A DNA stretch of 36,034 nt from Bacillota bacterium (GCA_021805735.1 JAJZEE010000032.1:1-36034); one strand, 5' to 3'; shown: positions 15,576-24,995, counted from the stretch's first letter. Made by a program: numbers and translations. Notes: generated by a model from the sequence alone, not told the origin.

Positions 15576-16940
15576 TTAGCGATCTGTTGGCAGGGTCACG
15601 CGAAATATAGTGCCCTGCCCCACTTTGCTGTCGACGTCAATGCGTCCATGATGACTGTCGACAATCCACTTGGCGATGGCGAGTCCGAGCCCTGCGCCAG
15701 ACCCTCCTCGACTGCGCGATTTCTCGGCGCGGTAAAACCGATCGAAGATCTGCGGCAAATCGTTCGCATCAATGCCCATGCCTGTGTCCTCCACCTCAAG
15801 GCGCACAGCCGATTGGCGAATCCGCGTCAGGCGGATGCGAATTTCGCCTTCCTGCGTATATTGAATCGCATTGTTAATCAAAATGACGCACAGTTGATGA
15901 AGTCTACCGGAATCGCCCCACACGGAGATTGCACCCTCGGCGTCGCCCTCATGCCCACTGTGAGCTTCACCGGGGGAGTTCGGCGCTGCATTCGCATTCT
16001 GTCCAGGCGCCACCTCGTCCCCTTGAATGTCCACATGCATACCGATGCCCTTAGCTTCCGCGAATACCTGCAACGTGTCAAACACCTCCAGGACGATTTC
16101 GTCCAATCGAACCCGCTCATGCGCGATCAGCGTCTGGTGTGAGTCCGCCTTTGCGAGAGTCAGCAGATCGCCCGTGAGTCGCACCAACCGTCGCGACTCT
16201 GATTTGGCGTGGTTGATCCACTCCAGATTGTCCATGACACTCTGATCCGCATGCCCCAGGACAATGTCCAGATTCGCCTGAATAACGGCAAGGGGGGTCC
16301 GCAGTTCGTGCGAGGCGTCGCCGACAAACTGTTGCTGTCGCTCCCAAGACCGGCGAATCGGTCGCAATACGCGTTCCGAAGCAACAAAAAACACGCCGGT
16401 TGCCAAGACGATGCCGCCGACTCCCACCCACAAAAGAACACTGATCAAGCGACTGAGCAGAGCCATATCGCGGTCAATGTCGATCACAAACTGCGCATAG
16501 CCAGCCACACTGCCGCTGGCTCCTTCCAGTTGAACGGTCATGACCAGAGTGTGTATGCGCAATGTGCGTAAGTAAACTGTCGAAAACAGCACATTGTGAT
16601 GCATGCCTGCCAGAGAAAAGGGAAGACTGGACGCCAGGGAACTGTTGTCAGCAAACAGTACGGCCCCTTGGGGATTCCGGATCACCATCAGCGGGTGACG
16701 GGACAATGCGGAATATGGATGTTCCAACAAGATCCCAGTGCGCAGAGCGCTGGGACCCTCCAGAAACAGCAACGCCCGCCGCACCAGCGGAAAGCTTTGC
16801 GAACTCAGTTGTAGGTCCAACTCCCTCATGGTAAGCCGATCGGTGACCTCGTAAATGCTCACCGCCACCATCACATACAACAGAGCGAAAATGGTCACCA
16901 GCAGAAGTGTCAGTTTGATCCGCGCATGGGTGAACAACAT
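15576..16940 (-). CDS. Sensor histidine kinase
   Basis: A 454-residue membrane kinase. TM1 is about 8-29 and TM2 about 163-187, enclosing a ~135-residue external sensor with no recognised fold. HisKA follows with phospho-acceptor His211 (GDASHELRTPLAV); the ATPase domain has the N box LINNAIQYT, G1 DTGMGI, F box FDRFYR and G2 GSGAGLGLAIAKWIV. Between about residues 306 and 336 lies a low-complexity insert rich in Ala, Asn, Gly and His (PGQNANAAPNSPGEAHSG..), unusual at that place. ATG 16940 uses an AAGGGG site inside the end of the response regulator gene, one base beyond its stop. It forms a two-component pair with the preceding gene. Confidence 0.92.
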   Translation of the reverse strand: MLFTHARIKLTLLLVTIFALLYVMVAVSIYEVTDRLTMRELDLQLSSQSFPLVRRALLFLEGPSALRTGILLEHPYSALSRHPLMVIRNPQGAVLFADNSSLASSLPFSLAGMHHNVLFSTVYLRTLRIHTLVMTVQLEGASGSVAGYAQFVIDIDRDMALLSRLISVLLWVGVGGIVLATGVFFVASERVLRPIRRSWERQQQFVGDASHELRTPLAVIQANLDIVLGHADQSVMDNLEWINHAKSESRRLVRLTGDLLTLAKADSHQTLIAHERVRLDEIVLEVFDTLQVFAEAKGIGMHVDIQGDEVAPGQNANAAPNSPGEAHSGHEGDAEGAISVWGDSGRLHQLCVILINNAIQYTQEGEIRIRLTRIRQSAVRLEVEDTGMGIDANDLPQIFDRFYRAEKSRSRGGSGAGLGLAIAKWIVDSHHGRIDVDSKVGQGTIFRVTLPTDR

Positions 16941-16941
16941 A

Positions 16942-17634
16942 TTATAGCCCCTTTAGCACATAGCCAACACCGCGGACGGTGTCTATGCTGCAACCCATGC
17001 CTTCACCGCCCGCCGTTTCCATAGACTGCAGTTTTTTGCGCAGAAAGTGGACGTAAATCTCCACTGCATTGGTATCGAGCGGCGCTTCGAGTCCCCATAC
17101 ACGATCGAGAATCAGTTCCTTCGGCAATACCTGACCCGGATTACGCAGGAAGAGTTCCAACAGTTGAAACTCCTTGGCCGTCAGATGAAGGACCACGTCG
17201 CGACAGGTGACCTGCCGCGTCAACAAATTGAGACGAAACTCGCCAACCACCAGTTCTTTGGTTCCCATCACATCGCCAGTACGCCGCGTCAAGGCCCGAA
17301 TCCGCGCGAGCAGTTCAGTGGTGGCAAACGGTTTGACCAAATAGTCATCGGCGCCGCTGTCGAGTCCATGGACACGGTCGTCAACTGCATCTTTCGCTGT
17401 GAGCAACAGCATCGGCGTTGAGACTCCTTCATCTCGCAGGGTGCGCACGATGTCATATCCGGACATGCCAGGCAACATGACATCAATGATAAGAACGTCA
17501 TAGACTTCAGCGCGCCCCATGTCAAGTCCAGTCACTCCGTCATGGGCGACGTCCGTTGCGTACTGTTGCTCAGAGAGCAGTTGCGCCAGCGCCTGAGTCA
17601 ACTTTACCTCGTCATCGACAATCAGGATGCGCAT
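16942..17634 (-). CDS. OmpR/PhoB-family response regulator
   Basis: A 230-residue regulator. The receiver has the acidic pair Asp7-Asp8, phosphorylation site Asp51 (DVLIIDVMLPGMSG), a conserved Thr and Lys in PMLLLTAKD, and LVKPF. The winged-helix domain (about 130-228) ends VDTVRGVGYVLKG with the recognition helix region DTNAVEIYVHFLRKKL. It should bind direct repeats in promoters when phosphorylated by the kinase encoded next. The upstream region holds four CTTGAA half-sites (see that entry), suggesting autoregulation. The regulated process is unknown; neighbours are a gamma-glutamyltransferase and a cupredoxin. Confidence 0.93.
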   Translation of the reverse strand: MRILIVDDEVKLTQALAQLLSEQQYATDVAHDGVTGLDMGRAEVYDVLIIDVMLPGMSGYDIVRTLRDEGVSTPMLLLTAKDAVDDRVHGLDSGADDYLVKPFATTELLARIRALTRRTGDVMGTKELVVGEFRLNLLTRQVTCRDVVLHLTAKEFQLLELFLRNPGQVLPKELILDRVWGLEAPLDTNAVEIYVHFLRKKLQSMETAGGEGMGCSIDTVRGVGYVLKGL

Positions 17635-17683
17635 CGCTTCACCCCTTCCCTCCAGACTTCCGGATCCAGTTTAATCTCCCCGG

Positions 17684-17804
17684 CTTGAAAACGGCTTAAT
17701 AACACAGGGCCGACTTGAACCGGCTCAGACCTGCGTTTTCAAGAATATTTCAAGGCGTATGGCTAGACGCAAGTTCACGAGGCTAACTGTCACGCCCAAT
17801 TATA
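17684..17804 (-). promoter_or_regulatory. Upstream region of the two-component operon with four CTTGAA half-sites and a TATAAT box
   Basis: CTTGAA occurs on the plus strand at 17684-17689 and 17714-17719 (30 bp apart), and as TTCAAG at 17738-17743 and 17749-17754 (11 bp apart). The two pairs face each other. On the minus strand a TATAAT lies at 17804-17799, upstream of all four, about 165 bp before the response regulator start; its -35 is poor. The 11- and 30-bp spacings put sites on the same helix face, as for OmpR-type regulators. Autoregulation is inference. Confidence 0.45.
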
Positions 17805-17847
17805 CAGGACCCAGGAAAAGGAGAGTAGAGGTTCGGTCATGAACGTT

Positions 17848-18357
17848 TTACGGTAACACGACGAGCATGCCAACCATCGGACCGTGCTGCTCCACCGTCC
17901 GGTGAATCTCGCACACGATCGGGAAATACCCGGCATGTGTCGCGAAAAATCTCACGGTTTTCATCTCTCCCCGGGAGACGGACGTCTTGACGCCGTATGC
18001 TTCAATCGTTATGGGATGCACCGGCCCTTTTACTCCATAAAAATGGAGCGCCACATCGTCGCCGCGATGGACCACGATCACACCTGGATCAAAGCGGTAC
18101 ACTGCAATCGCGGGATGTCCTTTGGGCGCGGACTTGATTTCATTGGTCACGATCGTATATTCCACAGTCGGCGCTGTGACGGTTGCCTGATGCGGTCTCG
18201 GCATTCCGTCTGTCTGTGTCGTGTGCGGCTTTGCTCCAGTGGCCGCCGCCGATACTCCCGTTTGCAGCGCTAATCCAACGAGCGTTCCCAGACTCGCAAG
18301 CGCCAACAGGCGCAGCCATTTTCTTTCATGGCGGAACCATTTTTGCTCATAAGACAC
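17848..18357 (-). CDS. Membrane-anchored or secreted cupredoxin-like protein
   Basis: A 169-residue protein with an N-terminal hydrophobic segment (WLRLLALASLGTLVGLAL) that is a signal peptide or anchor, a short Thr/Pro-rich linker, and a single cupredoxin domain. Probable copper ligands: His in GPVHPITIEAYG, then Cys, His and Met in PIVCEIHRTVEQHGPMVGM, the typical C-x-x-H...M arrangement. Likely a small extracytoplasmic electron carrier or copper binder. The start GTG 18357 is chosen because the GTGGGG stretch lies 8 nt upstream and the signal segment follows directly; a GTG at 18444 gives an implausible extension. Upstream of, but 213 bp away from, the two-component genes on the same strand. 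Confidence 0.8.
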   Translation of the reverse strand: MSYEQKWFRHERKWLRLLALASLGTLVGLALQTGVSAAATGAKPHTTQTDGMPRPHQATVTAPTVEYTIVTNEIKSAPKGHPAIAVYRFDPGVIVVHRGDDVALHFYGVKGPVHPITIEAYGVKTSVSRGEMKTVRFFATHAGYFPIVCEIHRTVEQHGPMVGMLVVLP

Positions 18358-18650
18358 TGCCAGGACCCCACTCTCTTGACGAACTATGAGCGCATTCAGG
18401 CGCGCATACTGGCAATATGACCCCCGAACTGAAGAAGTATGCACCAGGGGTTGCGCAAATCACTCCTAACAAACCGCCGCAAGCAGGCTACATGAATGGT
18501 ACAATCCGGGTGGGCGCCTGCCGTCGCAAGATATCGCCGATGAGTTCTCATTACAAATCCGTTCGAACAAATATGCGGAATGGTTCGTCTCTCAAGTATG
18601 TGGCCGAGAGTGTGACACACGCCGCCAAATTGCCATAAAGGATGGGTTTC

Positions 18651-19271
18651 ATGTCTCCGCACGCGCTTCTGGCACATTATGGATACTTCGGCATTGTAAT
18701 CGCCCTGATACTGGAATTTCTTTTGATCCCATTTCCCGCAGAAACAATTCTGATCCTGTCAGGCATATTGTGGCATCGAGGCGTTTTGCATCTGTTTCCG
18801 CTGCTGGTGTTCGCCACCTTGGGCTCCTTCACTGGATCGCTCATCGCCTACTACATCGGTTTTTATGTTGGTCGGCCCGTTCTGCTGCGCTACGGACGTT
18901 ATGTGAAGCTGGACGAGGCTAAACTTGACAAAGCGGAACGCGCCTTTGAAAAGTATTCCCTCTCTATCGTCGGACTGGGTCGTTTCATCGCCGGGATTCG
19001 CGTTCTGATCGCCTACGTGGCCGGTATGAATAAAATGCGCATCTGGCTGTACGTGATCATCACGATTATTTCGGCCGCACTGTGGAGCGCGCTGTTTGTT
19101 CTGATCGGCGCAACCCTGAGCACCTATTGGCATGTGATCCTGGGTCTCGTCGTGACACATCCGGCTCCTTCAGTCGCTGTCCTTGTGGCGCTCGTGGCGC
19201 TGTGCGTGTACTTCTGGCGCAAACAACGCCTCAAGAACCGCAAGACGCGGGCCTTCACGGCTGAGTCCTGA
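18651..19271 (+). CDS. DedA-family membrane protein
   Basis: A 206-residue integral membrane protein of the DedA/SNARE-associated (VTT) family. Marks: FLLIPFPAETILILSG early, GSFTGSLIAYYIGFYVGRPV, then the family's conserved FEKYSLSIVGLGRFIAGIRVLIAYVAGMNKM with the essential arginines. Relatives act as lipid flippases for undecaprenyl phosphate or phospholipids and need the membrane potential; which applies here is unknown. ATG 18651 is preferred over 18642, which touches the AAAGGA site. The 88-bp gap to the ABC permease is short, but the two may have separate promoters. Confidence 0.88.
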   Translation: MSPHALLAHYGYFGIVIALILEFLLIPFPAETILILSGILWHRGVLHLFPLLVFATLGSFTGSLIAYYIGFYVGRPVLLRYGRYVKLDEAKLDKAERAFEKYSLSIVGLGRFIAGIRVLIAYVAGMNKMRIWLYVIITIISAALWSALFVLIGATLSTYWHVILGLVVTHPAPSVAVLVALVALCVYFWRKQRLKNRKTRAFTAES

Positions 19272-19359
19272 TCCCTAACCGTTTGCGCAGGCTCATCCCG
19301 CGCACCGTTGCCAGGATATATTGTACAATGAATCTTGGCATACGGACTGAGGTGACGGG

Positions 19360-21087
19360 ATGAACCGCCTGTTTTTGTACATCCGGACAAAGCATCGCAT
19401 CGGTTGGCCAGACCTGCTGGTGACCATTATCATTGTAGGCGCGCTCTATGCCATTCTCGACATGGGCAGGAGCATGGTGGTGCCTTTGTCTTCCACGAAC
19501 CAGCCGGTCATTCATCTGAATCCCATCTACCTGCCCTACTATGCGGGACAGTCGCTCATGCGCATGTTCATTGCGTACGCGCTATCCTTGGCGTTCTCTC
19601 TCGTATATGGCCGCATTGCGGCCTATCACAAATTTGCGGAGCGCATCATGATTCCCGCGCTCGACATACTGCAATCCGTACCCGTCCTGGGTTTTTTGTC
19701 GATTACGGTGACTGGGTTCCTGGCCCTGTTCCCCGGCAATCTCTTTGGCGCTGAATGCGCCTGTATCTTCGCCATCTTCACAAGCCAGGCATGGAATATG
19801 ACTTTCAGCTTTTACCACTCGCTAACCATAATGCCCAATGACCTCAAAGAAGCCGCAGACATCTATCGATTGCGGCCCTGGGCGCGCTTCATCAAACTGG
19901 AAGTGCCGTCCAGCATGATCGGTCTCGTATGGAACAGCATGATGTCCTTCGGCGGGGCCTGGTTCTTCCTCGCCGCCTCAGAATCAATCACTGTGCTCCA
20001 TAAAAACATTCAGTTGCCCGGTATCGGATCGTATATGTCCAAGGCGTATCTGAAGGGCGATGTGCAGGCCATGCTGTACAGTATCGCGACCATGATCATC
20101 GTGATCGTGGCCGTCGATCAGTTTGTGTGGCGTCCGATCGTCGCGTGGTCGCAAAAATACAAGCTCGACGTCAACGACTCGGAGAACGAACCCACGTCCT
20201 GGTTTTTGCAATTGCTGCGGCGTTCCGAATGGGTACAAGCCGTGCTTGCGGCCATCTTCCGACCGCTCGCCAGTCTGCCGACGAAGATTGGGAGGACCAT
20301 GGCCAGATTGTCGATTCCCCGGCGAAAACGAATGGTGCGGCTCCCCAAACAGACTTCCTGGATCTTTCTTGCGCTTGTTGTTCTTTTCGGCGCCCGCTTC
20401 ACCGTCGGAGCCGTTCACCAGGTTGTTCAACTTGGCTGGACACAGATTTTGAACGCGTTCCAGGTGGGTTTTTACACGTTCCTGCGCGTCATTGCCGCTA
20501 CCGCCTTGGGCGCGCTCTGGGCAATCCCTGTCGGCGTCGTCATCGGGTTAAACAGCCGCCTGTCCCGCATCGCTCAGCCGGTCGTCCAGGTCGCCGCGTC
20601 CTTCCCCGCCAACATGGTGTTTCCTTTCGTGACCATGTTCTATGTGGCCTGGCACTTCAACCTGAACATAGGCTCCGTACTGCTCATGATGCTTGGCACA
20701 CAGTGGTATATCCTGTTTAACGTGATTGCAGGCGCCATGGCCATTCCAAGCGGGTTGCGCGAAGCGTCGTCGATTCTTCACCTGAGCAGCCTCACACGGT
20801 GGAAAACGCTTATTTTGCCCGCCATTTTCCCCAATCTGATTACAGGGATGATCACGGCAAGCGGCGGCGCCTGGAACGCCAGCATCGTGGCTGAGGCAAC
20901 CAGGTGGAAATCGCATACACTGTCTGCTTCGGGGCTCGGCGCGTATATCGTGCACGCCACGACAGACGGCAACTGGGCGCAGATTACACTCGGCATCGCT
21001 GTCATGTCGATATTTGTCGTGATCGTTAACCGGATTCTGTGGCGACCGCTATACAGGCTCGCCGAGACCAAATATCGTCTGGATTAA
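19360..21087 (+). CDS. ABC transporter permease, two fused NitT/TauT-type domains
   Basis: A 575-residue protein made of two BPD_transp_1 domains in tandem (about 60-270 and 365-565), so one chain supplies the whole channel. Each half has an EAA loop: EAADIYRLRPWARFIKLEVP and EASSILHLSSLTRWKTLILP. In both, the glycine usually found four residues after the second alanine is replaced (Arg and His). The fold and GGAWFF/GGAWNAS segments resemble the nitrate, sulfonate and taurine importer group. The ATPase gene follows 62 bp downstream. No substrate-binding protein is encoded nearby, so substrate and even direction are open. Confidence 0.85.
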   Translation: MNRLFLYIRTKHRIGWPDLLVTIIIVGALYAILDMGRSMVVPLSSTNQPVIHLNPIYLPYYAGQSLMRMFIAYALSLAFSLVYGRIAAYHKFAERIMIPALDILQSVPVLGFLSITVTGFLALFPGNLFGAECACIFAIFTSQAWNMTFSFYHSLTIMPNDLKEAADIYRLRPWARFIKLEVPSSMIGLVWNSMMSFGGAWFFLAASESITVLHKNIQLPGIGSYMSKAYLKGDVQAMLYSIATMIIVIVAVDQFVWRPIVAWSQKYKLDVNDSENEPTSWFLQLLRRSEWVQAVLAAIFRPLASLPTKIGRTMARLSIPRRKRMVRLPKQTSWIFLALVVLFGARFTVGAVHQVVQLGWTQILNAFQVGFYTFLRVIAATALGALWAIPVGVVIGLNSRLSRIAQPVVQVAASFPANMVFPFVTMFYVAWHFNLNIGSVLLMMLGTQWYILFNVIAGAMAIPSGLREASSILHLSSLTRWKTLILPAIFPNLITGMITASGGAWNASIVAEATRWKSHTLSASGLGAYIVHATTDGNWAQITLGIAVMSIFVVIVNRILWRPLYRLAETKYRLD

Positions 21088-21149
21088 CCCCATGCTCACT
21101 GGGAACGTCCGCTCTATCACTGTTTCGCACGGGAAAGGAGGCGTTTGGC

Positions 21150-22466
21150 TTGACTGCCGCCACATTGATTGAAGTCAAGAATCTCTCCAAGGTATTTTCT
21201 GGAGCAAACGGCAACCAGTTTCACGTCTTGAGCGATATTGACCTGCGGGTGACGGAAGGCGATTTTGTCGCCCTGCTGGGCCCCTCGGGATCGGGCAAAA
21301 GTACACTGTTGCGCATTATTGCCGGACTGATTCAGCCGACCACTGGACAGGTTTTATACAGGGGTCAGCCATTTAGCGGAACCAACCCCGGCGTCAGCAT
21401 GGTGTTTCAGTCCTTCGCCTTGTTCCCTTGGCTCACCGTTCTGGAAAATGTCGAACTGGGGTTGCGGTACGCGACCATCACCCGGGCGCAGAAGCGGGAC
21501 AAAGCGATCGCGGCCATTGACATGATCGGACTTGACGGATTTGAAGGCGCGTACCCCAAAGAACTGTCCGGCGGCATGCGGCAGCGCGTGGGAATCGGCA
21601 GAGCGCTCGTCATGGAACCGGACATACTGCTCATGGACGAACCATTTTCAGCGCTCGATGTACTGACGGCGGAAAACCTCAAGCGCGATATTCTGGAACT
21701 CTGGCAGATGGGTAAAATTCCGACGAAAGCGATCGTTCTTGTCACGCACGGCATTGAGGAAGCTGTCTATATGGCTGACCGCGCCCTGGTGTTATCCAGA
21801 GATCCAGCGCGTATTGTGAACAACATGCAGATCCCCCTCCCGCACTGGCGCGACCGCAAGTCCGATCCCTTCACCCGCCTCGTGGACGAATTGTACTCGA
21901 TTCTCACTCAGGCGAAAGACGCCAAGGCAATCGTGGCGGAAACGAGCGCTCCCACGGTCCGCAAGATAACGATCATTCCCGACGTCGCTCCAGGAGCAGT
22001 GACCGGTTTCATCGAATTGGTGGACGACTTGGGCGGGCGGGTGGATCTCTACAAGATCGGTGAATCGCTGGCCTTTGACCTGGAAGATCTGCTGCCGATT
22101 GTGGAGACATGCCGAATCTTTGAATTTGCGACCGTGTCATCCGGCGACTTTGACTTGACGCCGATTGGCCGGAAGCTCGCCGACGCGACAGTTCTGGAGC
22201 GAAAAACCATCTTTCGCGAACAGTCGCTGAGGTATGTGCCGTTCATGGAGCGCATCCTCTGGGTCTTGCAGTCCAAACGCAACAGTCAGATGCCCCGCGA
22301 ATTTTTCCTCGAGATTCTTCAAAAAAATCTGGGTCGGGAAGAAGCGGAAACGCAACTTGACACGCTGATCAGTTGGGGTCGCTATGCGGAATTGTTTGCC
22401 TACGACGAGGATTCCAAGCTTCTCTATCTTGAAGAAATGGACACTGACGACGCCGTTCCGGAATGA
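21150..22466 (+). CDS. NitT/TauT-type ABC ATPase with C-terminal AAA-associated domain
   Basis: A 438-residue ATPase, partner of the fused permease. Walker A GPSGSGKST, Q-loop VFQSFALFPW, signature LSGGMRQRVGIGRAL, Walker B ILLMDEPFSALD and H-loop VTHGIEEA are all intact. Beyond about residue 290 lies an extra ~140-residue domain (IPDVAPGAVTGFIELVDDLG.., later FLEILQKNLGREEAETQLDT) resembling the AAA-associated C-terminal domain found in some of these ATPases, a likely regulatory module. TTG 21150 is the start, 8 nt behind AGGAGG; the open frame extends back into the permease gene without a ribosome site. Confidence 0.88.
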   Translation: MTAATLIEVKNLSKVFSGANGNQFHVLSDIDLRVTEGDFVALLGPSGSGKSTLLRIIAGLIQPTTGQVLYRGQPFSGTNPGVSMVFQSFALFPWLTVLENVELGLRYATITRAQKRDKAIAAIDMIGLDGFEGAYPKELSGGMRQRVGIGRALVMEPDILLMDEPFSALDVLTAENLKRDILELWQMGKIPTKAIVLVTHGIEEAVYMADRALVLSRDPARIVNNMQIPLPHWRDRKSDPFTRLVDELYSILTQAKDAKAIVAETSAPTVRKITIIPDVAPGAVTGFIELVDDLGGRVDLYKIGESLAFDLEDLLPIVETCRIFEFATVSSGDFDLTPIGRKLADATVLERKTIFREQSLRYVPFMERILWVLQSKRNSQMPREFFLEILQKNLGREEAETQLDTLISWGRYAELFAYDEDSKLLYLEEMDTDDAVPE

Positions 22467-22498
22467 CTGACTTCATCGTCTCATCGTTGCCGACGCCG

Positions 22499-22527
22499 TG
22501 CACACGGTTTTTCCGTTGTGCTATAAT
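22499..22527 (+). promoter_or_regulatory. Sigma-A-type promoter of the bacilliredoxin gene
   Basis: TGCACA (22499-22504), a 17-bp spacer, then TATAAT (22522-22527) preceded by TGC, an extended -10. Transcription would begin about 30 bp before the start at 22565. Confidence 0.7.
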
Positions 22528-22564
22528 CAGTGTTACTCCGCATGAAAGGGAGGCACGGATACTC

Positions 22565-22996
22565 ATGGCATACGATTCACCGATCTTTTTGGAGATCATT
22601 CAACCCATGCGCGAAGAACTCACGCAGATCGGTTTCCAGGAACTGCGGACACCCGAGGCGGTCGAACAGGCGCTTGAGAACAGCTCTGGCACAACCCTGA
22701 TTGTCGTCAATTCGATTTGCGGGTGCGCTGCGGGCATTGCGCGCCCCGCTGTAGCTGCGGCATTGGCGCAAGGTCCTAAACCCGACCACCTGGTGACTGT
22801 GTTTGCCGGTCAGGATGTCGAAGCTACCAAAAAAGCCCGCACCTATTTTACGAACTATCCGCCTTCGTCGCCCTCGATTGGGCTCATGAAGGACGGACAG
22901 TTTTTACAATTGATCGAACGGCGTCAAATCGAAGGACACAGCACAGACGACGTAACGGCGCAACTGACGGCCGCCCTGCGGAAGCATTTCCTGTAA
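22565..22996 (+). CDS. Bacilliredoxin (BrxA/BrxB, YphP/YqiW family)
   Basis: A 143-residue thioredoxin-fold protein with the CGC motif at 52-54 (VVNSICGCAAGIARPA), the hallmark of bacilliredoxins. These remove bacillithiol from S-bacillithiolated proteins after oxidative stress. N-terminal PMREELTQIGFQEL and C-terminal IGLMKDGQF..ERRQIEGHS are equally family-typical, and the length is normal. The ATG at 22565 is behind AAGGGAGG with 11 nt spacing and a good promoter. BrxA and BrxB cannot be told apart here. It implies that this organism makes bacillithiol. It converges with the next gene, with 12 bp between the stops. Confidence 0.93.
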   Translation: MAYDSPIFLEIIQPMREELTQIGFQELRTPEAVEQALENSSGTTLIVVNSICGCAAGIARPAVAAALAQGPKPDHLVTVFAGQDVEATKKARTYFTNYPPSSPSIGLMKDGQFLQLIERRQIEGHSTDDVTAQLTAALRKHFL

Positions 22997-23008
22997 GCCG
23001 CGCTGCGG

Positions 23009-23587
23009 TCAAACGTTGGAACCGGCAAGCGCAAGATCATCATAACGTTCCCAACGGGCCTTTTGACGCGCATATACGCGGACGGCATTGACGGGAAAAG
23101 ACGCCAACGCCCTGCTGAGTTCATCGGCTTCGCGCGCGAGTTTCTTCATGTCGTCAAACCCTGTTCCAAATGACGACATGGCCAGGGTTACATGAGGACG
23201 AAACGGTCGTTCCTCACTCTGCGAACCAAGACCGCACTGCGCGCGCCAGGAGTTGGTGCGGTCCAGTAAGTCTTGGCGCAACATCCCCAGGGGGTCGGTG
23301 GAAGGAACAGGCGCGCCTTCGCTCGCGACTGCCGGCAGAACAGACAGATACAGAACTCGCTGCCCAAACCACGCGCAGGAACCCAACGATAGAAAAAATG
23401 GCGCATGTTTCTTAAGGACACTCTGCAGTGCATGCAGCCACTCCGCAGTTTCCGTGTAGTCTGCCGGCGGAATCAGGGTGATGTGCGGTTCGATATGATC
23501 TGCGTGCCGACCAGGATAACGTCTACGCAGATCGTCTAGTTGCGCCTGGATGTCTGCGGGGGGCGCGATTCCCATAAAATATTTCAT
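23009..23587 (-). CDS. 2H phosphoesterase (LigT / 2'-5' RNA ligase-like, ThpR/YjcG type)
   Basis: A 192-residue protein with the two HxT motifs that define 2H phosphoesterases: EPHITLIPP (about residue 35) and RPHVTLAM (about 131), both with intact His and Thr. Typical activity is hydrolysis of 2',3'-cyclic phosphates on RNA or small nucleotides. N-terminal [10 protein letters not shown] and length fit the ThpR/YjcG group. ATG 23587 with GGAG 9 nt upstream. It is divergent from ornithine aminotransferase (68 bp apart). Physiological substrate not known. Confidence 0.85.
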   Translation of the reverse strand: MKYFMGIAPPADIQAQLDDLRRRYPGRHADHIEPHITLIPPADYTETAEWLHALQSVLKKHAPFFLSLGSCAWFGQRVLYLSVLPAVASEGAPVPSTDPLGMLRQDLLDRTNSWRAQCGLGSQSEERPFRPHVTLAMSSFGTGFDDMKKLAREADELSRALASFPVNAVRVYARQKARWERYDDLALAGSNV

Positions 23588-23655
23588 CTGGAGACACTCC
23601 GTTCACATTGGGATGGATGTTAACGTCGATACTATCACACAGGAGGGATCACAAT

Positions 23656-24858
23656 ATGAACTCACAGGAAATCATCACGATGACGGAAACGTATGGCGCG
23701 CACAACTATCATCCCCTGCCCATCGTCATCGCCAAAGCAGAACGCGTCTGGGTCTATGATCCCGCCGGCCGCAAATATATGGACATGCTCAGCGCCTATT
23801 CGGCAGTCAACCAGGGTCATCGCCATCCGCGCATCATCCAGGCGCTAAAAGATCAAGCCGATCGCGTGACCCTCACTTCGAGAGCGTTTCACAGCGACAA
23901 TCTCGGCGCCTTTTACAAACGAGTTTCCGAAGTCACCGGCAAGGATATGGTGCTGCCGATGAACACCGGAGCCGAAGCGGTTGAAACTGCGGTGAAAGCC
24001 GTACGGCGCTATGCGTACGACGTGCGTGGCGTTGCCCCCGGGCAGGCCGAGATCATCGTCTGCGAAGGCAATTTCCACGGCCGCACGCTGACCGCCATTT
24101 CCATGTCTTCAAACCCCGAGTATCAACGTGGATTCGGACCGCTTACTCCAGGGTTCAAACTCATCCCATACGGCGACATCGACGCCCTCAAAACGGCAAT
24201 CACTGTAAACACAGCCGCGTTCCTTGTCGAACCCATTCAGGGTGAAGCGGGGATCATCATACCGCCAGAAGGTTACCTCAGGCAGGCTTATGAACTCTGT
24301 CGGGAAAGCGGCGTGCTTTTTGTGGCCGACGAAATCCAGAGTGGATTCGGGCGCACGGGTCGGATGTTTGCGTGTGACTGGGAAGGCGTGCACCCGGACG
24401 TCTACGTGCTTGGCAAGGCGCTCGGCGGAGGCGTGATGCCCATCTCAGCCGTTGCGGCAAACCGGGATGTGCTTGGCGTCTTTGAACCGGGCTCCCACGG
24501 ATCCACCTTTGGCGGCAACCCGCTCGCCTGCGCCTGCGCCATCGCAGCCCTGGATGTCATCGAACAGGAAGACCTGCCTCAACGTTCCCTGGAACTGGGC
24601 CAATACTTTATCGAAAAACTCCGCCAGATCCGTAACCCCGCCATCCGGTCCATCCGGGGCAAAGGCCTGTTTGTGGGCGTAGAGCTGACTCACGCCGCCC
24701 GTCCTTATTGCGAAGCACTGATGGAACGCGGCCTGTTGTGTAAAGAAACACATGAAAATGTAATTCGCTTTGCGCCACCGCTCATCATAACCAAAGACGA
24801 ACTGGATCTCGCGCTCACCGAAATCACTCAAGTACTTAGCGCTCCGGTGCACGCATAA
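23656..24858 (+). CDS. rocD: Ornithine aminotransferase
   Basis: A 400-residue class III PLP enzyme that moves the delta-amino group of ornithine to 2-oxoglutarate, giving glutamate semialdehyde, on the arginine/ornithine catabolic and proline route. Seen: N-terminal [20 protein letters not shown] and [14 protein letters not shown], which are specific to RocD rather than Arg[27 protein letters not shown]; and the PLP lysine Lys254 in VLGKALGGG. The length is exactly family-like. ATG 23656 follows AGGAGG with 9 nt spacing. No other roc gene is nearby, so it is probably expressed alone. Confidence 0.93.
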   Translation: MNSQEIITMTETYGAHNYHPLPIVIAKAERVWVYDPAGRKYMDMLSAYSAVNQGHRHPRIIQALKDQADRVTLTSRAFHSDNLGAFYKRVSEVTGKDMVLPMNTGAEAVETAVKAVRRYAYDVRGVAPGQAEIIVCEGNFHGRTLTAISMSSNPEYQRGFGPLTPGFKLIPYGDIDALKTAITVNTAAFLVEPIQGEAGIIIPPEGYLRQAYELCRESGVLFVADEIQSGFGRTGRMFACDWEGVHPDVYVLGKALGGGVMPISAVAANRDVLGVFEPGSHGSTFGGNPLACACAIAALDVIEQEDLPQRSLELGQYFIEKLRQIRNPAIRSIRGKGLFVGVELTHAARPYCEALMERGLLCKETHENVIRFAPPLIITKDELDLALTEITQVLSAPVHA

Positions 24859-24995
24859 GCGTACATCGTACAGGAACACCCATGCGAACCCGAACTGTAT
24901 TCAGCGCGCATCGGCCGCTCGACCAGAGACATCCGGATCTCTTGTCATCACATCGTCACTACACTGTCAGGACATTTGTCGTAAACTGTGGTACG

